From assembly GCA_017935675.1 (NCBI GenBank), contig JAGBHE010000036.1, positions 1 to 64,000 of the forward strand: a stretch of DNA of 64,000 nt, in the 5' to 3' direction. Source of the DNA: Clostridia bacterium. Its GTDB lineage: Bacteria > Bacillota > Clostridia > UBA1381. The notes under the pieces are model-generated. The model did not search any database. It was not told where the DNA came from and saw nothing but the letters and a program-made list of their open reading frames with translations. Positions 46,261 to 55,554 of this stretch are shown in pieces. The first letter of the stretch is position 1. Each line of letters begins with the position of its first letter. The position numbers were made by a program, and so were the translations under genes.

Positions 46261-48687
46261 ATGGTTATAAATATGAGTAAAAAAATACATCTTATAGGAA
46301 ATGCGCATTTAGATCCTGTGTGGCTGTGGAGATGGCAGGAGGGATTTGCAGAAATAAAGGCAACCTTCAGAAGTGCCCTGGACAGAATGAAGGAGTTTAA
46401 TGACTTTCATTTTACAAGTGCGTGCGCCGTATATTATGAATGGGTAGAAAAAAGCGACCCGGCAATGTTTGAGGAAATTAAGGAACGTATAAAAGAGGGA
46501 AGATGGCATATTGCCGGGGGATGGTTTTTGCAGCCGGATTGTAATATCCCATGCGGAGAATCATTTGCACGTCATGGACTTATAAGTCAAAGATATTTTA
46601 AGGATAAATTTGGGGTTATTGCAAAAACAGGATATAATGCAGACTCGTTTGGCCATAATGGGAACATTCCTCAGATTCTGAAAAAAAGCGGGATGGATAA
46701 TTATGTGTTTATGCGCCCTGCAAGCTATGAAAAAAAGCTTGCTCAGGATTGTTTTATTTGGGAAAGCATGGACGGCAGTTCAGTAAAGACCTTCAGAATA
46801 CCGTTTCTTTATAATATTGATTATGAAAGATATGATCATTTTGAAAAGGTGGAAGAGCTGGCAGAAGAACAAAACATTGATTTTATGGCGTTTTACGGAG
46901 TGGGGAATCACGGCGGAGGACCAACGGTTCAGCTTCTGGACAGAATCTGCGAAGAAAATAAGGAAAACTATGTTTTTTCTGATTGCGAATCATATTTTAA
47001 TTCCATGGATGACAAAGAGCTTCCGATTGTAAAAGGCGATTTGCAATTCCATGCAAAGGGATGCTACAGCGCCTGCAGCAAAATTAAAAAGGATAATCGT
47101 ATATGCGAGCATAATCTCCTGACGGCTGAAAAGTACTCTGTTATTGCAAATAAGCTTCTTGGTGAAAAATATCCTGCAAAGGCACTTAAAAAGGCGTGGA
47201 AAAATGTATTATTCAATCAATTTCATGATATTATGGGCGGATGTTCAATTAAGGATGCATATACAGATGCAGCATATCTTCACGGTGAAGCTATGAGCAT
47301 CACGGAGCAGGTCATAAACTTTGCAATGCAGCAGATTTCATGGAATATAGATACAACAGGCGGCGTAAAAATTTCAGGTAATAAGGGGGATTGCAAAATA
47401 TGGCAGAATGAGCAGGTAGGAACACCTGTCGTTGTGTTTAATCCCCTTCCCTGGGCGGTTAATAAGCCTGTAAGACTTAATGCAATAGCGACACGTGTGA
47501 CAACGGAGGACGGTACTGAGCTTCCGATACAGCAAATCCGCGGAAAGCAGACAAACGGCGGAGAGGATAAGTATGATACGCTGTTTGCAGCGGAAATTCC
47601 GGCAATGGGCTATCGTACATACCGTATGTTTATGAAAACAGAGCAGACTGTGCAGACAGTCAATGTATTTTCCAATACCGACAGCTCTATGGAAAATGAA
47701 TTTATTAAAGTTACTTTTGATAAAAAAACTATGGAGTTGTCAAGCATTACAGAGAAAAAGACGGGGAAAGAACTGCTGTCGGGAAGCTGTAAAGCTGTAC
47801 TTACAGACGATATTGATAATGATACATGGGCGCACGGTACGCGCAGGTTTAAGGATAGGATTGGAACCTTCAGGGTGATAAGTCTGAATTTAATAGAAAA
47901 CGGACCTGTTCGTTCTGTTATTCGGGCAAAAGCACAATACGGAAATTCTGTATTGCGCCGGGACTATATTTTATATGCGGGTAAGCCGGAGCTTGAGGTG
48001 CGTGCGGCTGCAGACTTCCGCGAAAAGCACGCTGTGCTGAAGCTTGAATTTCCGGTGAATGCGGAGAAGCCGCAGGCTTTATGCGAAATACCATACGGTT
48101 TTATTGAACGTTCTACAGACGGTGATGAGCATGTGTGCGGTCAGTGGTTCACACTGACAAATCAAGGTACAGATGGAATTGGCATTGCAAACGATTCAAA
48201 GTACAGCTTTGACGCAGAGAATAATATAGTGTCGCTGACGGTACTGCGAAGCGCGATTTATGCGGACCACTACGGCGTGAGAGACGAGTTTTGTGAGTTT
48301 ATGGAGCAGGGCATTCAGGAATTTGCATATACAATTTTCCCTTATCATTCAATGAGTGACACGGTCAGAAGAGCGTATGAGCTTAATACCGAACCTCGTC
48401 ACATTATAGAAACCTTCCACAAGGGCGGCTTGGCTGCAGAATTTGAGGGTGTGGAAATTTCTGCCGGGAATATTATTTTGACTGCAATGAAGCAGGCTGA
48501 GAACGGCAAGGGTGTAATTATCCGCTGTTATGAGGCGGAAAACAGAGATACTAAAGCGGATATATCTGTAAAGGTATTGAACGCACATTGTACTGTTGAA
48601 TTTGCACATAATGAAGTTAAAACCTTGTTTATAGATAATAAAGGAAATGCAGAGGAAACAAATCTTATTGAAGATGATATGTATTAA
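46261..48687 (+). CDS. Alpha-mannosidase, GH38 (first)
   Basis: The 808-residue zinc-dependent retaining alpha-mannosidase opens KKIHLIGNAHLDPVWLWRW, holding the first zinc ligands (His, Asp). TGYNADSFGHNGNIPQIL holds nucleophile Asp (D128 from this start) that also binds zinc. NQFHDIMGG is a further conserved block. The C-terminal half is the usual beta-sandwich region. No signal peptide, so it acts on imported mannosides. ATG 46261 follows AAGG by six bases and an in-frame ATG at 46276 directly precedes the conserved region; either could be used. It runs convergent with the AraC gene on the other strand, 80 bp away. Confidence 0.93.
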   Translation: MVINMSKKIHLIGNAHLDPVWLWRWQEGFAEIKATFRSALDRMKEFNDFHFTSACAVYYEWVEKSDPAMFEEIKERIKEGRWHIAGGWFLQPDCNIPCGESFARHGLISQRYFKDKFGVIAKTGYNADSFGHNGNIPQILKKSGMDNYVFMRPASYEKKLAQDCFIWESMDGSSVKTFRIPFLYNIDYERYDHFEKVEELAEEQNIDFMAFYGVGNHGGGPTVQLLDRICEENKENYVFSDCESYFNSMDDKELPIVKGDLQFHAKGCYSACSKIKKDNRICEHNLLTAEKYSVIANKLLGEKYPAKALKKAWKNVLFNQFHDIMGGCSIKDAYTDAAYLHGEAMSITEQVINFAMQQISWNIDTTGGVKISGNKGDCKIWQNEQVGTPVVVFNPLPWAVNKPVRLNAIATRVTTEDGTELPIQQIRGKQTNGGEDKYDTLFAAEIPAMGYRTYRMFMKTEQTVQTVNVFSNTDSSMENEFIKVTFDKKTMELSSITEKKTGKELLSGSCKAVLTDDIDNDTWAHGTRRFKDRIGTFRVISLNLIENGPVRSVIRAKAQYGNSVLRRDYILYAGKPELEVRAAADFREKHAVLKLEFPVNAEKPQALCEIPYGFIERSTDGDEHVCGQWFTLTNQGTDGIGIANDSKYSFDAENNIVSLTVLRSAIYADHYGVRDEFCEFMEQGIQEFAYTIFPYHSMSDTVRRAYELNTEPRHIIETFHKGGLAAEFEGVEISAGNIILTAMKQAENGKGVIIRCYEAENRDTKADISVKVLNAHCTVEFAHNEVKTLFIDNKGNAEETNLIEDDMY

Positions 48688-48767
48688 AAAAAGGTATAGA
48701 TAATTTGCGGCGGGCTGTCGGGGTGAAGGCGTACAGACATATTCTTGGATTAACGGCATAAAAGCGA

Positions 48768-49514
48768 TCAGAAATATGTCTGCACCCCGGGAAGCCTGTT
48801 TTTGCGTATTTGCAGGGGAGTCATATTGAATTTATTTTTTATAAGCTTTGTCATTTGACTTCCGTCTGAAAATCCGCACATATATGCGATTGATGTACAA
48901 TCCGTATCACTGTCCGCAAGCAGTTTTACGGCATTTTTAATTCTTGTATCAATTATGTACTGTTTCGGTGAGATGGAGAAGGTGTTTGTAAAAAGGTGCC
49001 TGAAGTAGTCATAGCTGTATCCGCTCATTGCCGAGAGCTCCTCCAGCTTTATTTTGTGCATATAGTTTTCTTCAATATAGCGTTTACAAAAATTAAGGTT
49101 TTTCACACCATGAATATCCGTGCGGATAAGTCTGTCGATGTATATAAATATTTCATGAAGCTTTAGGGAGATTATTTCATTGTATCCATACTTCTGATTT
49201 TTTGCTTCTTTTATTATAGTGTCTAAGATTGGCTTGATGAACCACACATTCTGATAAATGCCGTCATGAAGCATATTATTATTTTCAAACCCGATAAAAA
49301 TAACGTCTGAATCTGAATAATGGGTTTCTGAGTGGACTGTTCCCGAACTGATAAGAGCCATATCTCCGGCATGGAAGGAGTATTCATTATCTCCGATTTT
49401 AGTCAGTCCGTTACTGCCATTGCCGTAGAATACAATTTCGGAGCAAGAGTGATTATGCGGTGCCACAATCTCGGATTTTTTTCGTTTATCGGTAAAATAA
49501 AAATTAAGCTTCAT
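48768..49514 (-). CDS. AraC-family transcriptional regulator with cupin sensor
   Basis: The 248-residue protein has an N-terminal AraC-type cupin (about 10-85, APHNHSCSEIVFYGNGSNGL and HAGDMALISSGTVH) that would bind a sugar. The C-terminal AraC/XylS double HTH (about 145-245) has IKLEELSAMSGYSYDYFRHLF, SIAYMCGFSDGSQMTKLIK and FNMTPLQIRKNR. Unlike the two YesN regulators it is a one-component cytosolic sensor. It is the only - strand gene supported here and is divergent from the nucleoside hydrolase gene. AGGAG stands about eleven bases before the ATG. Targets may be the flanking GH38 and nucleoside hydrolase genes, by position only. Confidence 0.9.
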   Translation of the reverse strand: MKLNFYFTDKRKKSEIVAPHNHSCSEIVFYGNGSNGLTKIGDNEYSFHAGDMALISSGTVHSETHYSDSDVIFIGFENNNMLHDGIYQNVWFIKPILDTIIKEAKNQKYGYNEIISLKLHEIFIYIDRLIRTDIHGVKNLNFCKRYIEENYMHKIKLEELSAMSGYSYDYFRHLFTNTFSISPKQYIIDTRIKNAVKLLADSDTDCTSIAYMCGFSDGSQMTKLIKNKFNMTPLQIRKNRLPGVQTYF

Positions 49515-49541
49515 TCCTTCATCATCTCCTATAATGTAATG

Positions 49542-49570
49542 AGTATATCATTTTTCCGTATATAAGTCAA
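49542..49570 (-). promoter_or_regulatory. Promoter of the AraC-family gene
   Basis: On the - strand, TTGACT (49570-49565) and TATACT (49547-49542) are separated by 17 bp, a near-consensus promoter 27 bp before the start codon. On the + strand a TATAAT at 49648-49653 may serve the nucleoside hydrolase gene, but no good -35 stands 17 bp upstream of it. Confidence 0.75.
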
Positions 49571-49690
49571 GCAAAAAAATTTGCCCGAACAGCCGATTTG
49601 TCCAAAAAGATATCCGAATATATATATTCCCGCTTCTGATTATATGTTATAATATATATAGTGTCAGAATAATAAACGGAGGTTCATACT

Positions 49691-50629
49691 ATGGATATAA
49701 AACAATATATAACCAATTTATCAGTACCGCAAAACAAGGTGGATGTTGTTTTGGATACAGATACATTTAATGAGGTTGACGACCAGTTTGCACTTGCATA
49801 TATGCTTGCATCAAAGGAAAAGCTGAATGTGAAGGCTGTCTATGCGGCGCCGTTTCTGAATGAAAAATCCGAATCACCCAAAGACGGTATGAATAAAAGC
49901 TATGATGAAATTATCAGAATCCTGAAGCTTGCGGGGCATGAGGAGCTTATAGATAATACTTACAGGGGTTCTGAAAGGTATCTTGAAAATGAAACCGTCG
50001 GCGTTATTTCTCCTGCGGCTTGTGACCTTGCGGAGCGTGCAAAGAATTACAGCCCTGAAAATCCGCTTTATGTTATTGCAATAGGCGCGATAACAAATGT
50101 GGCGTCTGCACTTTTAATAAATCCGGAAGCGGCAGAAAATATTGTAGTTGTATGGCTGGGAGGTCATGCGCTTGATTATTCTCATACAAAGGAATTTAAT
50201 ATGTGTCAGGACATAGCGGCGGCAAGGGTTGTTTTCGGCTGCGGCGTACCCCTTGTTCAGCTGCCGTGCTGCGGCGTGGTTCATGCCTTTTCACTTCCTT
50301 ATCAGGAAATGGAGCATTTCTTAAAGGGAAAGAATGAACTGTGCGATTTTCTGTTAAAAAGAGTGCGGGAAAACGAATCGGAAAAATTGGCAGCCGATAA
50401 GGCTGTTGCCCGTGTAATATGGGATGTTACTGCCGTTGGCTGGCTGCTCAATACAAATAACAGATTTATGGAGTCAAGGCTTATACACAGCCCTGTTCCG
50501 GAGTATGATAACCGTTATTCGTATGATGAGAGCCGTCATTTTATAAATTATGTTTATTTTATTAACCGCAATGAGCTTGCAAACGATTTATATGAGAAGC
50601 TTGTTACGTTACAGACATGCAGTGCATGA
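49691..50629 (+). CDS. Inosine/uridine-type nucleoside hydrolase
   Basis: The 312-residue enzyme of the IU_nuc_hydro family splits the N-glycosidic bond of ribonucleosides. VVLDTDTFNEVDDQFALAYML contains the Asp cluster DxDxxNxxDD that holds calcium and activates water, and FNMCQDIAAARVVF holds the later conserved block. The C-terminus has EYDNRYSYDESRHFINYVYFI. A nucleoside hydrolase among glycosidases may use a ribose-containing or related substrate, or may just be a neighbour. GGAGG precedes the ATG by seven bases. A terminator follows, so it is a single-gene unit. Confidence 0.9.
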   Translation: MDIKQYITNLSVPQNKVDVVLDTDTFNEVDDQFALAYMLASKEKLNVKAVYAAPFLNEKSESPKDGMNKSYDEIIRILKLAGHEELIDNTYRGSERYLENETVGVISPAACDLAERAKNYSPENPLYVIAIGAITNVASALLINPEAAENIVVVWLGGHALDYSHTKEFNMCQDIAAARVVFGCGVPLVQLPCCGVVHAFSLPYQEMEHFLKGKNELCDFLLKRVRENESEKLAADKAVARVIWDVTAVGWLLNTNNRFMESRLIHSPVPEYDNRYSYDESRHFINYVYFINRNELANDLYEKLVTLQTCSA

Positions 50630-50649
50630 AACTTAAATTTATACCGCGA

Positions 50650-50684
50650 ACTCCGGATGAAAGCTATCATTCGGAGTATTTTTG
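50650..50684 (+). terminator. Rho-independent terminator
   Basis: ACTCCGGATGA (50650-50660) pairs with TCATTCGGAGT (50667-50677, one G-T pair), followed by ATTTTTG. It ends the nucleoside hydrolase transcript. Confidence 0.85.
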
Positions 50685-50710
50685 TACCGTCTCGGGCTGA
50701 GTGAAATGCG

Positions 50711-50759
50711 GGCAATGTCCTCCGGCGTCGGTATGATGTTTTAAAACCGGGACATTGCC
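50711..50759 (+). other. Long inverted repeat upstream of the GH38 operon
   Basis: GGCAATGTCC (50711-50720) and GGACATTGCC (50750-50759) are perfect inverse partners, with CCGG on the inner sides extending the stem across a TC bulge. It sits between the preceding terminator and the operator, outside the expected transcript of either gene. Its role is unclear. Confidence 0.6.
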
Positions 50760-50774
50760 GATAAATTTATTTTG

Positions 50775-50806
50775 TAGGATTTTTACTAAAAAAAGTATGA
50801 TAATTC
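50775..50806 (+). promoter_or_regulatory. Direct-repeat operator upstream of the GH38 operon
   Basis: TAGGATTTTTACTA and TATGATAATTC are half-sites 21 bp apart start to start (50775 and 50796). The same arrangement, with most bases conserved, is found before the esterase gene (60276 and 60297). A TATAAT follows at 50842-50847 with a poor -35 (AATGAA), suggesting activator dependence. The likely binder is the YesN-type regulator at 58599-60077. Confidence 0.7.
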
Positions 50807-50901
50807 AGTTTATAAAAAAATGAATATGATGTATACTGTTATATAATATACCTTATCGGGACTGAAATTTTAATGTATAATCTTTACGGGAGGCATTATG
50901 T

Positions 50902-53900
50902 ATGGAAGGCTTTATAGAAAGAGAAATGGTCGCTTTAAATCAGATAGAAGAGCGCGTAAGCGGTCATAAGGAATGGCTGATGTCTAAGAAAAGATGCCGT
51001 TACAGCTTTGAGGAAATAACAAAAATAAAAATCGGGGAATTAAGACAAAAGATATATAAGGTAATAATACCCTGTGAGGGCTGGGTAAAGCGTGAGGCAT
51101 ATTACAGGGGAGTAAACGATTATGAATATACGGAGAGTGACTATACGCCGATTGCAGTCGGGGAGCATTGGGGAGGACACGATTTAAGCTGTTTTTTCAA
51201 AAATACAATAGTAATTCCGGAGAATATGGACGGTGAAAAGGTTTCATTGCAGATTTTTCTCGGCGGGGATTCCCTTCTTTATGTAAACGGTGAACCGTAT
51301 CAGGGACTGGATCCTTTCAGAAATGCTGTCATTCTGTCCGACTGTGCAAAGGCAGGCGATGTTTATGAGCTGTACATTGAGTCATATTGTTATCATACGC
51401 CGGGAGCTGAAGGGAACGGCGTCAGGACCTTTGAATGCAGCTCGCTGACTGCCATTGACAAGGAAATAGAAAAGATATACTGGGATTATACAGTTGCGCT
51501 CAATATGCTTGCAATACCTGACATGGATGAGAATCTCCGTGCATATTTGGCCGATGCTGTTGACGAGGCTGTGTCATACATAGATACTGATAATGATGAT
51601 GAGTTTTATAAAAAATTAAAAACCGGCGAAAAAATTCTCAGAGAGAAAATATTTGAAAGCGGGAAGTTTTTAAAGAACGGTCAGGTACATCTCATAGGAC
51701 ATTCCCATCTTGATGTTGTTTATTTATGGGAGTACAAGGAATTTGTAAGAAAGGTCGGAAGAACACATGCTACAATGCTGAAGCTTCTTGACGAAAACCC
51801 CGACTTTATATTTTCACAGAGCCAGGCGCTCATTTACAAGGAGATGAGGGATAATTACCCTGAGCTTTTTGAGCGCGTCAAGTCCTATGTAAAAGAGGGA
51901 AGATGGGAAATCATAGGCGCAATGTGGGTTGAGCCCGACTGTAATCTCATTTCGGGAGAATCGTTTGTCAGGCAGATAATGATGGGGCGCAGATTTTTCA
52001 AAAAAGAATTTGATGTTGTGCCTGAAACCTGCTGGCTTCCCGACGTGTTCGGCAATTCATACGGACTTCCGCAAATCCTTGCCAAGTCGGGAATTAAGTA
52101 TTTTGTAACACATAAGCCGTGTGTATGGAATGATACAAATCCATGGACGAAGCATACCTTCCGCTGGGAAAGCGCCGACGGTTCAAGTGTTTTTGCCGTA
52201 CTGTCACCGACTCATTTTGTCGGCACATGCGAGCCGAATCACGTTATGGATAACTGGAACAAGTTCTCGGATAAAACTCTCGTGGGAGAAAGCTTGTATT
52301 GTTACGGATGGGGTGACGGCGGCGGCGGTGTTTCACCCGACATGATTGAAAATGCAAGAAGAATTGCAAGGGTGCCGGGAATGCCCGGGACAAAGATGAT
52401 AAGGGCAGAGGACGCGCTTGCGAGTATGGAGGCTCATGCCGGTGAATTGCCTGTTTTAAAGGGAGAAATTTATCTTGAGGCGCACAGAGGCGTACATACA
52501 AACAGATCGATATTAAAAAGACTTAACAGAAGGTGTGAAAATCTCTACAGAGAAGCTGAAATGTTTTCTGTAGTGGCGCAGAAATACGGATTTGATTACC
52601 CGGCAGAGGAATTGGACAAGGGCTGGGAAACAGTCTTAACAAACCAATTTCATGACATTTTGCCGGGCACCCATGTAAAAGAAGCGGCGGCTGATGTTAT
52701 GAAGGAATACGGCAAGGCCATAGCCCTTGGTGAAAGGATCAAGAATGATGCGCTGAGCCTTATAGCAAGCAATATTTCATGCAGCATTGAGGGAAGAAAA
52801 ATAGCGGTGTTCAGTTCTCTTGAAACTAAGGGCGGTAATTTGGCGTATCTTGATGAGACGGGCGTAGAGATAAGGGACGATAAAGGAAATGTTGTTCCGT
52901 CACAGGTAATTGAGGATTTTCAAGGCAACAGGAAAACTGTTTTTTATGCGAAGGATCTTCCTGCTGTCGGTTACAGGGTATATACGGTTACAGCCGGTGA
53001 GGATAAGGATACTGCGGCACTAATATGTGACAGGGCTGAAAACCGGTATTTCTCACTTCATTTTGCAGATAACGGTGAAATAGATGAGTTTATTGATAAG
53101 CGCGAGGAAAGAAACATATTAAAAAATAAGGGTAATGTATTTAAAATGTATCAGGATGTGCCGTCAAGATATGATATGTGGGATATAGTATATGATTACA
53201 AGGACAGGCCGGTTGACCTGCCGGGCGGTAAAATAATAGGGGCTGAGCGCGGTGATGTGTTCACAGCCGTTATCATTGAAAAGAAGATGCTGTCAAGTGT
53301 GCTCAGGCAAAAGGTGATTTTATATAATGAGCTTGACAGGGTTGATTTCCTTACATGGATTGACTGGCATGAAAACAAAAAGCTGTTAAAGGTTGGATTT
53401 GACGTTGATATAGCCGCTGATAAATATACTTGTGATATTGCATATTCGTCCATAGACAGACCCAATAACAGATTTACAAGCTATGAAGAGGCGAAGTTTG
53501 AGGTTTGCGCGCATAACTGGATTGATATGTCGGAGGAGGGCTATGGCATAAGTATTTTAAATGACGGTAAATACGGATATGACGTTACGGGAAGCGTTAT
53601 GAGCATTTCCCTTCTGAAGGCTGCGTCAAGGCCTGACGATACGGCAGACCGCGGGGAGCATCAGTTTACATATTCCGTTTATCCTCACAAAAATTCATGG
53701 AAACGCGGCGGAACGGTAACTGCGGCAAGGGCGCTTAACAATCCTCCCGGCATTGTTGAAATAAGCGGGGACGGAAACGACAGGACGGATTCATTTATCT
53801 CTGTTAATCATGATAACCTGTTAATCGAAGCGGTTAAGGAAAGCGAGGATAAAAAGGGAATAATAGTAAGGGTACTTGAAAAATGCGGCGTAAACACAAA

Positions 53901-54048
53901 AGCGGAGGTTTCGCTTTATGCGGCTCCAAAAAAAGCGTATGAGTGTGACCTTATGGAGAATGTAACAGGTGATTGCGCGGCTGATACAAATAAAATAAAA
54001 TTCAGAATAGGAGCATATGAGGTTAAAACCTTTAAGATTGAGTTATGA
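50902..54048 (+). CDS. Alpha-mannosidase, GH38 (second, with N-terminal extension)
   Basis: The 1048-residue protein has an N-terminal beta domain (about 35-190, resembling the alpha-mannosidase N-terminal sandwich) before the catalytic core. VHLIGHSHLDVVYLWEYKEF holds zinc ligands, and CWLPDVFGNSYGLPQILAKSG holds nucleophile Asp381. NQFHDILPGTHVKEA and a long C-terminal beta region complete the family pattern. It is the longer GH38 type, often active on alpha-1,2/1,3/1,6 mannosides. No signal peptide. ATG 50902 lies eight bases after GGGAGG; the ATG at 50898 is out of frame. The last 4 bp overlap the next gene (ATGA). Confidence 0.93.
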   Translation: MEGFIEREMVALNQIEERVSGHKEWLMSKKRCRYSFEEITKIKIGELRQKIYKVIIPCEGWVKREAYYRGVNDYEYTESDYTPIAVGEHWGGHDLSCFFKNTIVIPENMDGEKVSLQIFLGGDSLLYVNGEPYQGLDPFRNAVILSDCAKAGDVYELYIESYCYHTPGAEGNGVRTFECSSLTAIDKEIEKIYWDYTVALNMLAIPDMDENLRAYLADAVDEAVSYIDTDNDDEFYKKLKTGEKILREKIFESGKFLKNGQVHLIGHSHLDVVYLWEYKEFVRKVGRTHATMLKLLDENPDFIFSQSQALIYKEMRDNYPELFERVKSYVKEGRWEIIGAMWVEPDCNLISGESFVRQIMMGRRFFKKEFDVVPETCWLPDVFGNSYGLPQILAKSGIKYFVTHKPCVWNDTNPWTKHTFRWESADGSSVFAVLSPTHFVGTCEPNHVMDNWNKFSDKTLVGESLYCYGWGDGGGGVSPDMIENARRIARVPGMPGTKMIRAEDALASMEAHAGELPVLKGEIYLEAHRGVHTNRSILKRLNRRCENLYREAEMFSVVAQKYGFDYPAEELDKGWETVLTNQFHDILPGTHVKEAAADVMKEYGKAIALGERIKNDALSLIASNISCSIEGRKIAVFSSLETKGGNLAYLDETGVEIRDDKGNVVPSQVIEDFQGNRKTVFYAKDLPAVGYRVYTVTAGEDKDTAALICDRAENRYFSLHFADNGEIDEFIDKREERNILKNKGNVFKMYQDVPSRYDMWDIVYDYKDRPVDLPGGKIIGAERGDVFTAVIIEKKMLSSVLRQKVILYNELDRVDFLTWIDWHENKKLLKVGFDVDIAADKYTCDIAYSSIDRPNNRFTSYEEAKFEVCAHNWIDMSEEGYGISILNDGKYGYDVTGSVMSISLLKAASRPDDTADRGEHQFTYSVYPHKNSWKRGGTVTAARALNNPPGIVEISGDGNDRTDSFISVNHDNLLIEAVKESEDKKGIIVRVLEKCGVNTKAEVSLYAAPKKAYECDLMENVTGDCAADTNKIKFRIGAYEVKTFKIEL

Positions 54049-55346
54049 TAATTCCGATATTAAAAACAGATAACAGAGAAGTAAATATGGCTTTCAGGAT
54101 AGCAGTCGGGGATATGGTATCAAATATTGATATGTTTTCCGACGGCATTCTGAGCGAAGAAAAGCCTGTAATGATGGCAGGTGCGGGATATGATACTCCG
54201 TGGACGCGGGATGCGGCAATTAATACATGGAATGCCGGAGGATTAATCATTCCCGAAATATCAAAAAACACCCTTTTGTCGGTTGTTATTTGTGAAAACG
54301 GCGCAAAGCGTGTGGGCGGACAGTACTGGGACGCGATTATCTGGGTCACAGGCGCTTATAATTACTGGCTGTACACAGGTGACGAAGAGTTTTATGAAAT
54401 TCTGCGTGAGGTTACAGTTAATTCCGTAAGGTACTTTGAAGAGAATGAATTTGACAGAGCTTCAGGCTTATTCATGGGCGCGGCCTGCTATGGCGACGGG
54501 GTTTCTGCGTATACCGACCCGTACAGTGAAAGCGTAATGACAGAGCATCAGGATATGATGACTCTGTCCACAAATTGTCTTTATTATAATGCGTATAAAA
54601 TCGCATATATTCTTACAGACAATAAAGAATATCTGGATAAGGCAGAGAAGCTTGGGCAAAATATTAATAAGGTTTTTTGGAATGAGGAAGCGGGCATATA
54701 TGATTATATGCTTGATAAGGACGGAGTGCTGCACTCATATGAGGGGCTGGGCGAGAGCTTTGCAATTCTGTTTGGAGTGGCAGATGATGAAAAGTCGCGA
54801 AGGATAGTAAAGAATCAGATTATAACACCAAACGGTATACCGTGCCTTTATCCTAATTTTAAAAGATATGAAAGGTATGGAATCGGCCGTCACAGCGGAA
54901 CCGTATGGCCGCATATTCAGGCGTTCTGGGCCTGTGCGGCAGCAAGATATGATATGTCGGGGTTTGAGCATGAACTTAATGCTTTGACAAAAAATGTACT
55001 GCGCGACGGGTTTTTTTCGGAAATCTATCATCCGGAAAGCGGAGAGAGATACGGCGGTGTTCAGGAATGGCAGGGCGAAATTGTAAAGTGGCAGTCGGAG
55101 AAGAGGCAGATGTGGTGTGCGACGGGATATATCCGAATGATTATTTCGGGTCTGCTGAATATGACATTTGACAGGGATGGTATTCATATATTGCCGAGAA
55201 GGGTTAAGGGAATACATAAGCTGGATTTGTTTAACCTGCGCTACAGGAATGCTGTTATAAATATACATATAGATGACTTTGAAAGAATTGAAAAGGGTGT
55301 TTTTGTCCCGAAGGATACGGAAGGGGAAATAAAGTTAACCTTCTGA
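54045..55346 (+). CDS. (alpha/alpha)6-barrel glycoside hydrolase, GH63/debranching-enzyme-like
   Basis: The 433-residue protein has repeated helical blocks of an (alpha/alpha)6 barrel. YDTPWTRDAAINTWNAGG holds a conserved WTRD motif (Asp56, candidate acid), GQYWDAIIWVTGAYNYWLYTGD a central helix pair, IGRHSGTVWPHIQAFWACA a Trp-rich helix and YGGVQEWQGEIVKW a candidate base Glu region. These features recall the GH63, GH37 and amylo-alpha-1,6-glucosidase relatives; mannosylglycerate hydrolases belong to GH63. Coupling to a GH38 mannosidase by a 4-bp overlap hints at a mannose- or glucose-capped substrate. No signal peptide. The exact family is not certain. Confidence 0.75.
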   Translation: MIIPILKTDNREVNMAFRIAVGDMVSNIDMFSDGILSEEKPVMMAGAGYDTPWTRDAAINTWNAGGLIIPEISKNTLLSVVICENGAKRVGGQYWDAIIWVTGAYNYWLYTGDEEFYEILREVTVNSVRYFEENEFDRASGLFMGAACYGDGVSAYTDPYSESVMTEHQDMMTLSTNCLYYNAYKIAYILTDNKEYLDKAEKLGQNINKVFWNEEAGIYDYMLDKDGVLHSYEGLGESFAILFGVADDEKSRRIVKNQIITPNGIPCLYPNFKRYERYGIGRHSGTVWPHIQAFWACAAARYDMSGFEHELNALTKNVLRDGFFSEIYHPESGERYGGVQEWQGEIVKWQSEKRQMWCATGYIRMIISGLLNMTFDRDGIHILPRRVKGIHKLDLFNLRYRNAVINIHIDDFERIEKGVFVPKDTEGEIKLTF

Positions 55347-55369
55347 GCTGTAAAAAAGCAAACTTATTA

Positions 55370-55398
55370 TTGAACTTTGTTCGGTTTTGTGATAATAT
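55370..55398 (+). promoter_or_regulatory. Putative promoter of the GH140/two-component operon
   Basis: TTGAAC (55370-55375), a 17-bp spacer and TAATAT (55393-55398) end where repeat copy 2 begins. If used, the transcript leader would contain all hairpins of the repeat before the GH140 start at 55555. Confidence 0.45.
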
Positions 55399-55536
55399 AA
55401 CTAAAAGCAAGATGTCCCCCGCCTCTATAGGCGGCGGGTGCCGCTTACTTTTTTCAGTGGGGGTACAATCCCCCACTGAAACGTTGAATGCAACACCCCC
55501 CGGAGCTGTTGCTTAACGCAACAGCCCCTTATTGAA
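55397..55536 (+). repeat. Hairpin-rich repeat element, copy 2 (140 bp)
   Basis: Shares ends ATAACTA and TTATTGAA with copies at 27772 and 60074. Hairpins: CCGCC-TCTATA-GGCGG; TTCAGTGGGGG-TACAAT-CCCCCACTGAA (perfect 11-bp stem); and a longer third one, GAGCTGTTGC-TTAAC-GCAACAGC, in place of GGGGC-TTT-GCCCC. The third-hairpin variant is also found alone at 27582-27610. Confidence 0.75.
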
Positions 55537-55554
55537 TAATACAAGGAGAATATT

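Noticed and set aside
48734..48782. Inverted repeat CAGACATAT / ATATGTCTG between the convergent GH38 and AraC genes
   Set aside because: The 31-base gap and the lack of T-runs make it a poor terminator; it also overlaps the AraC coding end. Too weak to list as a feature.
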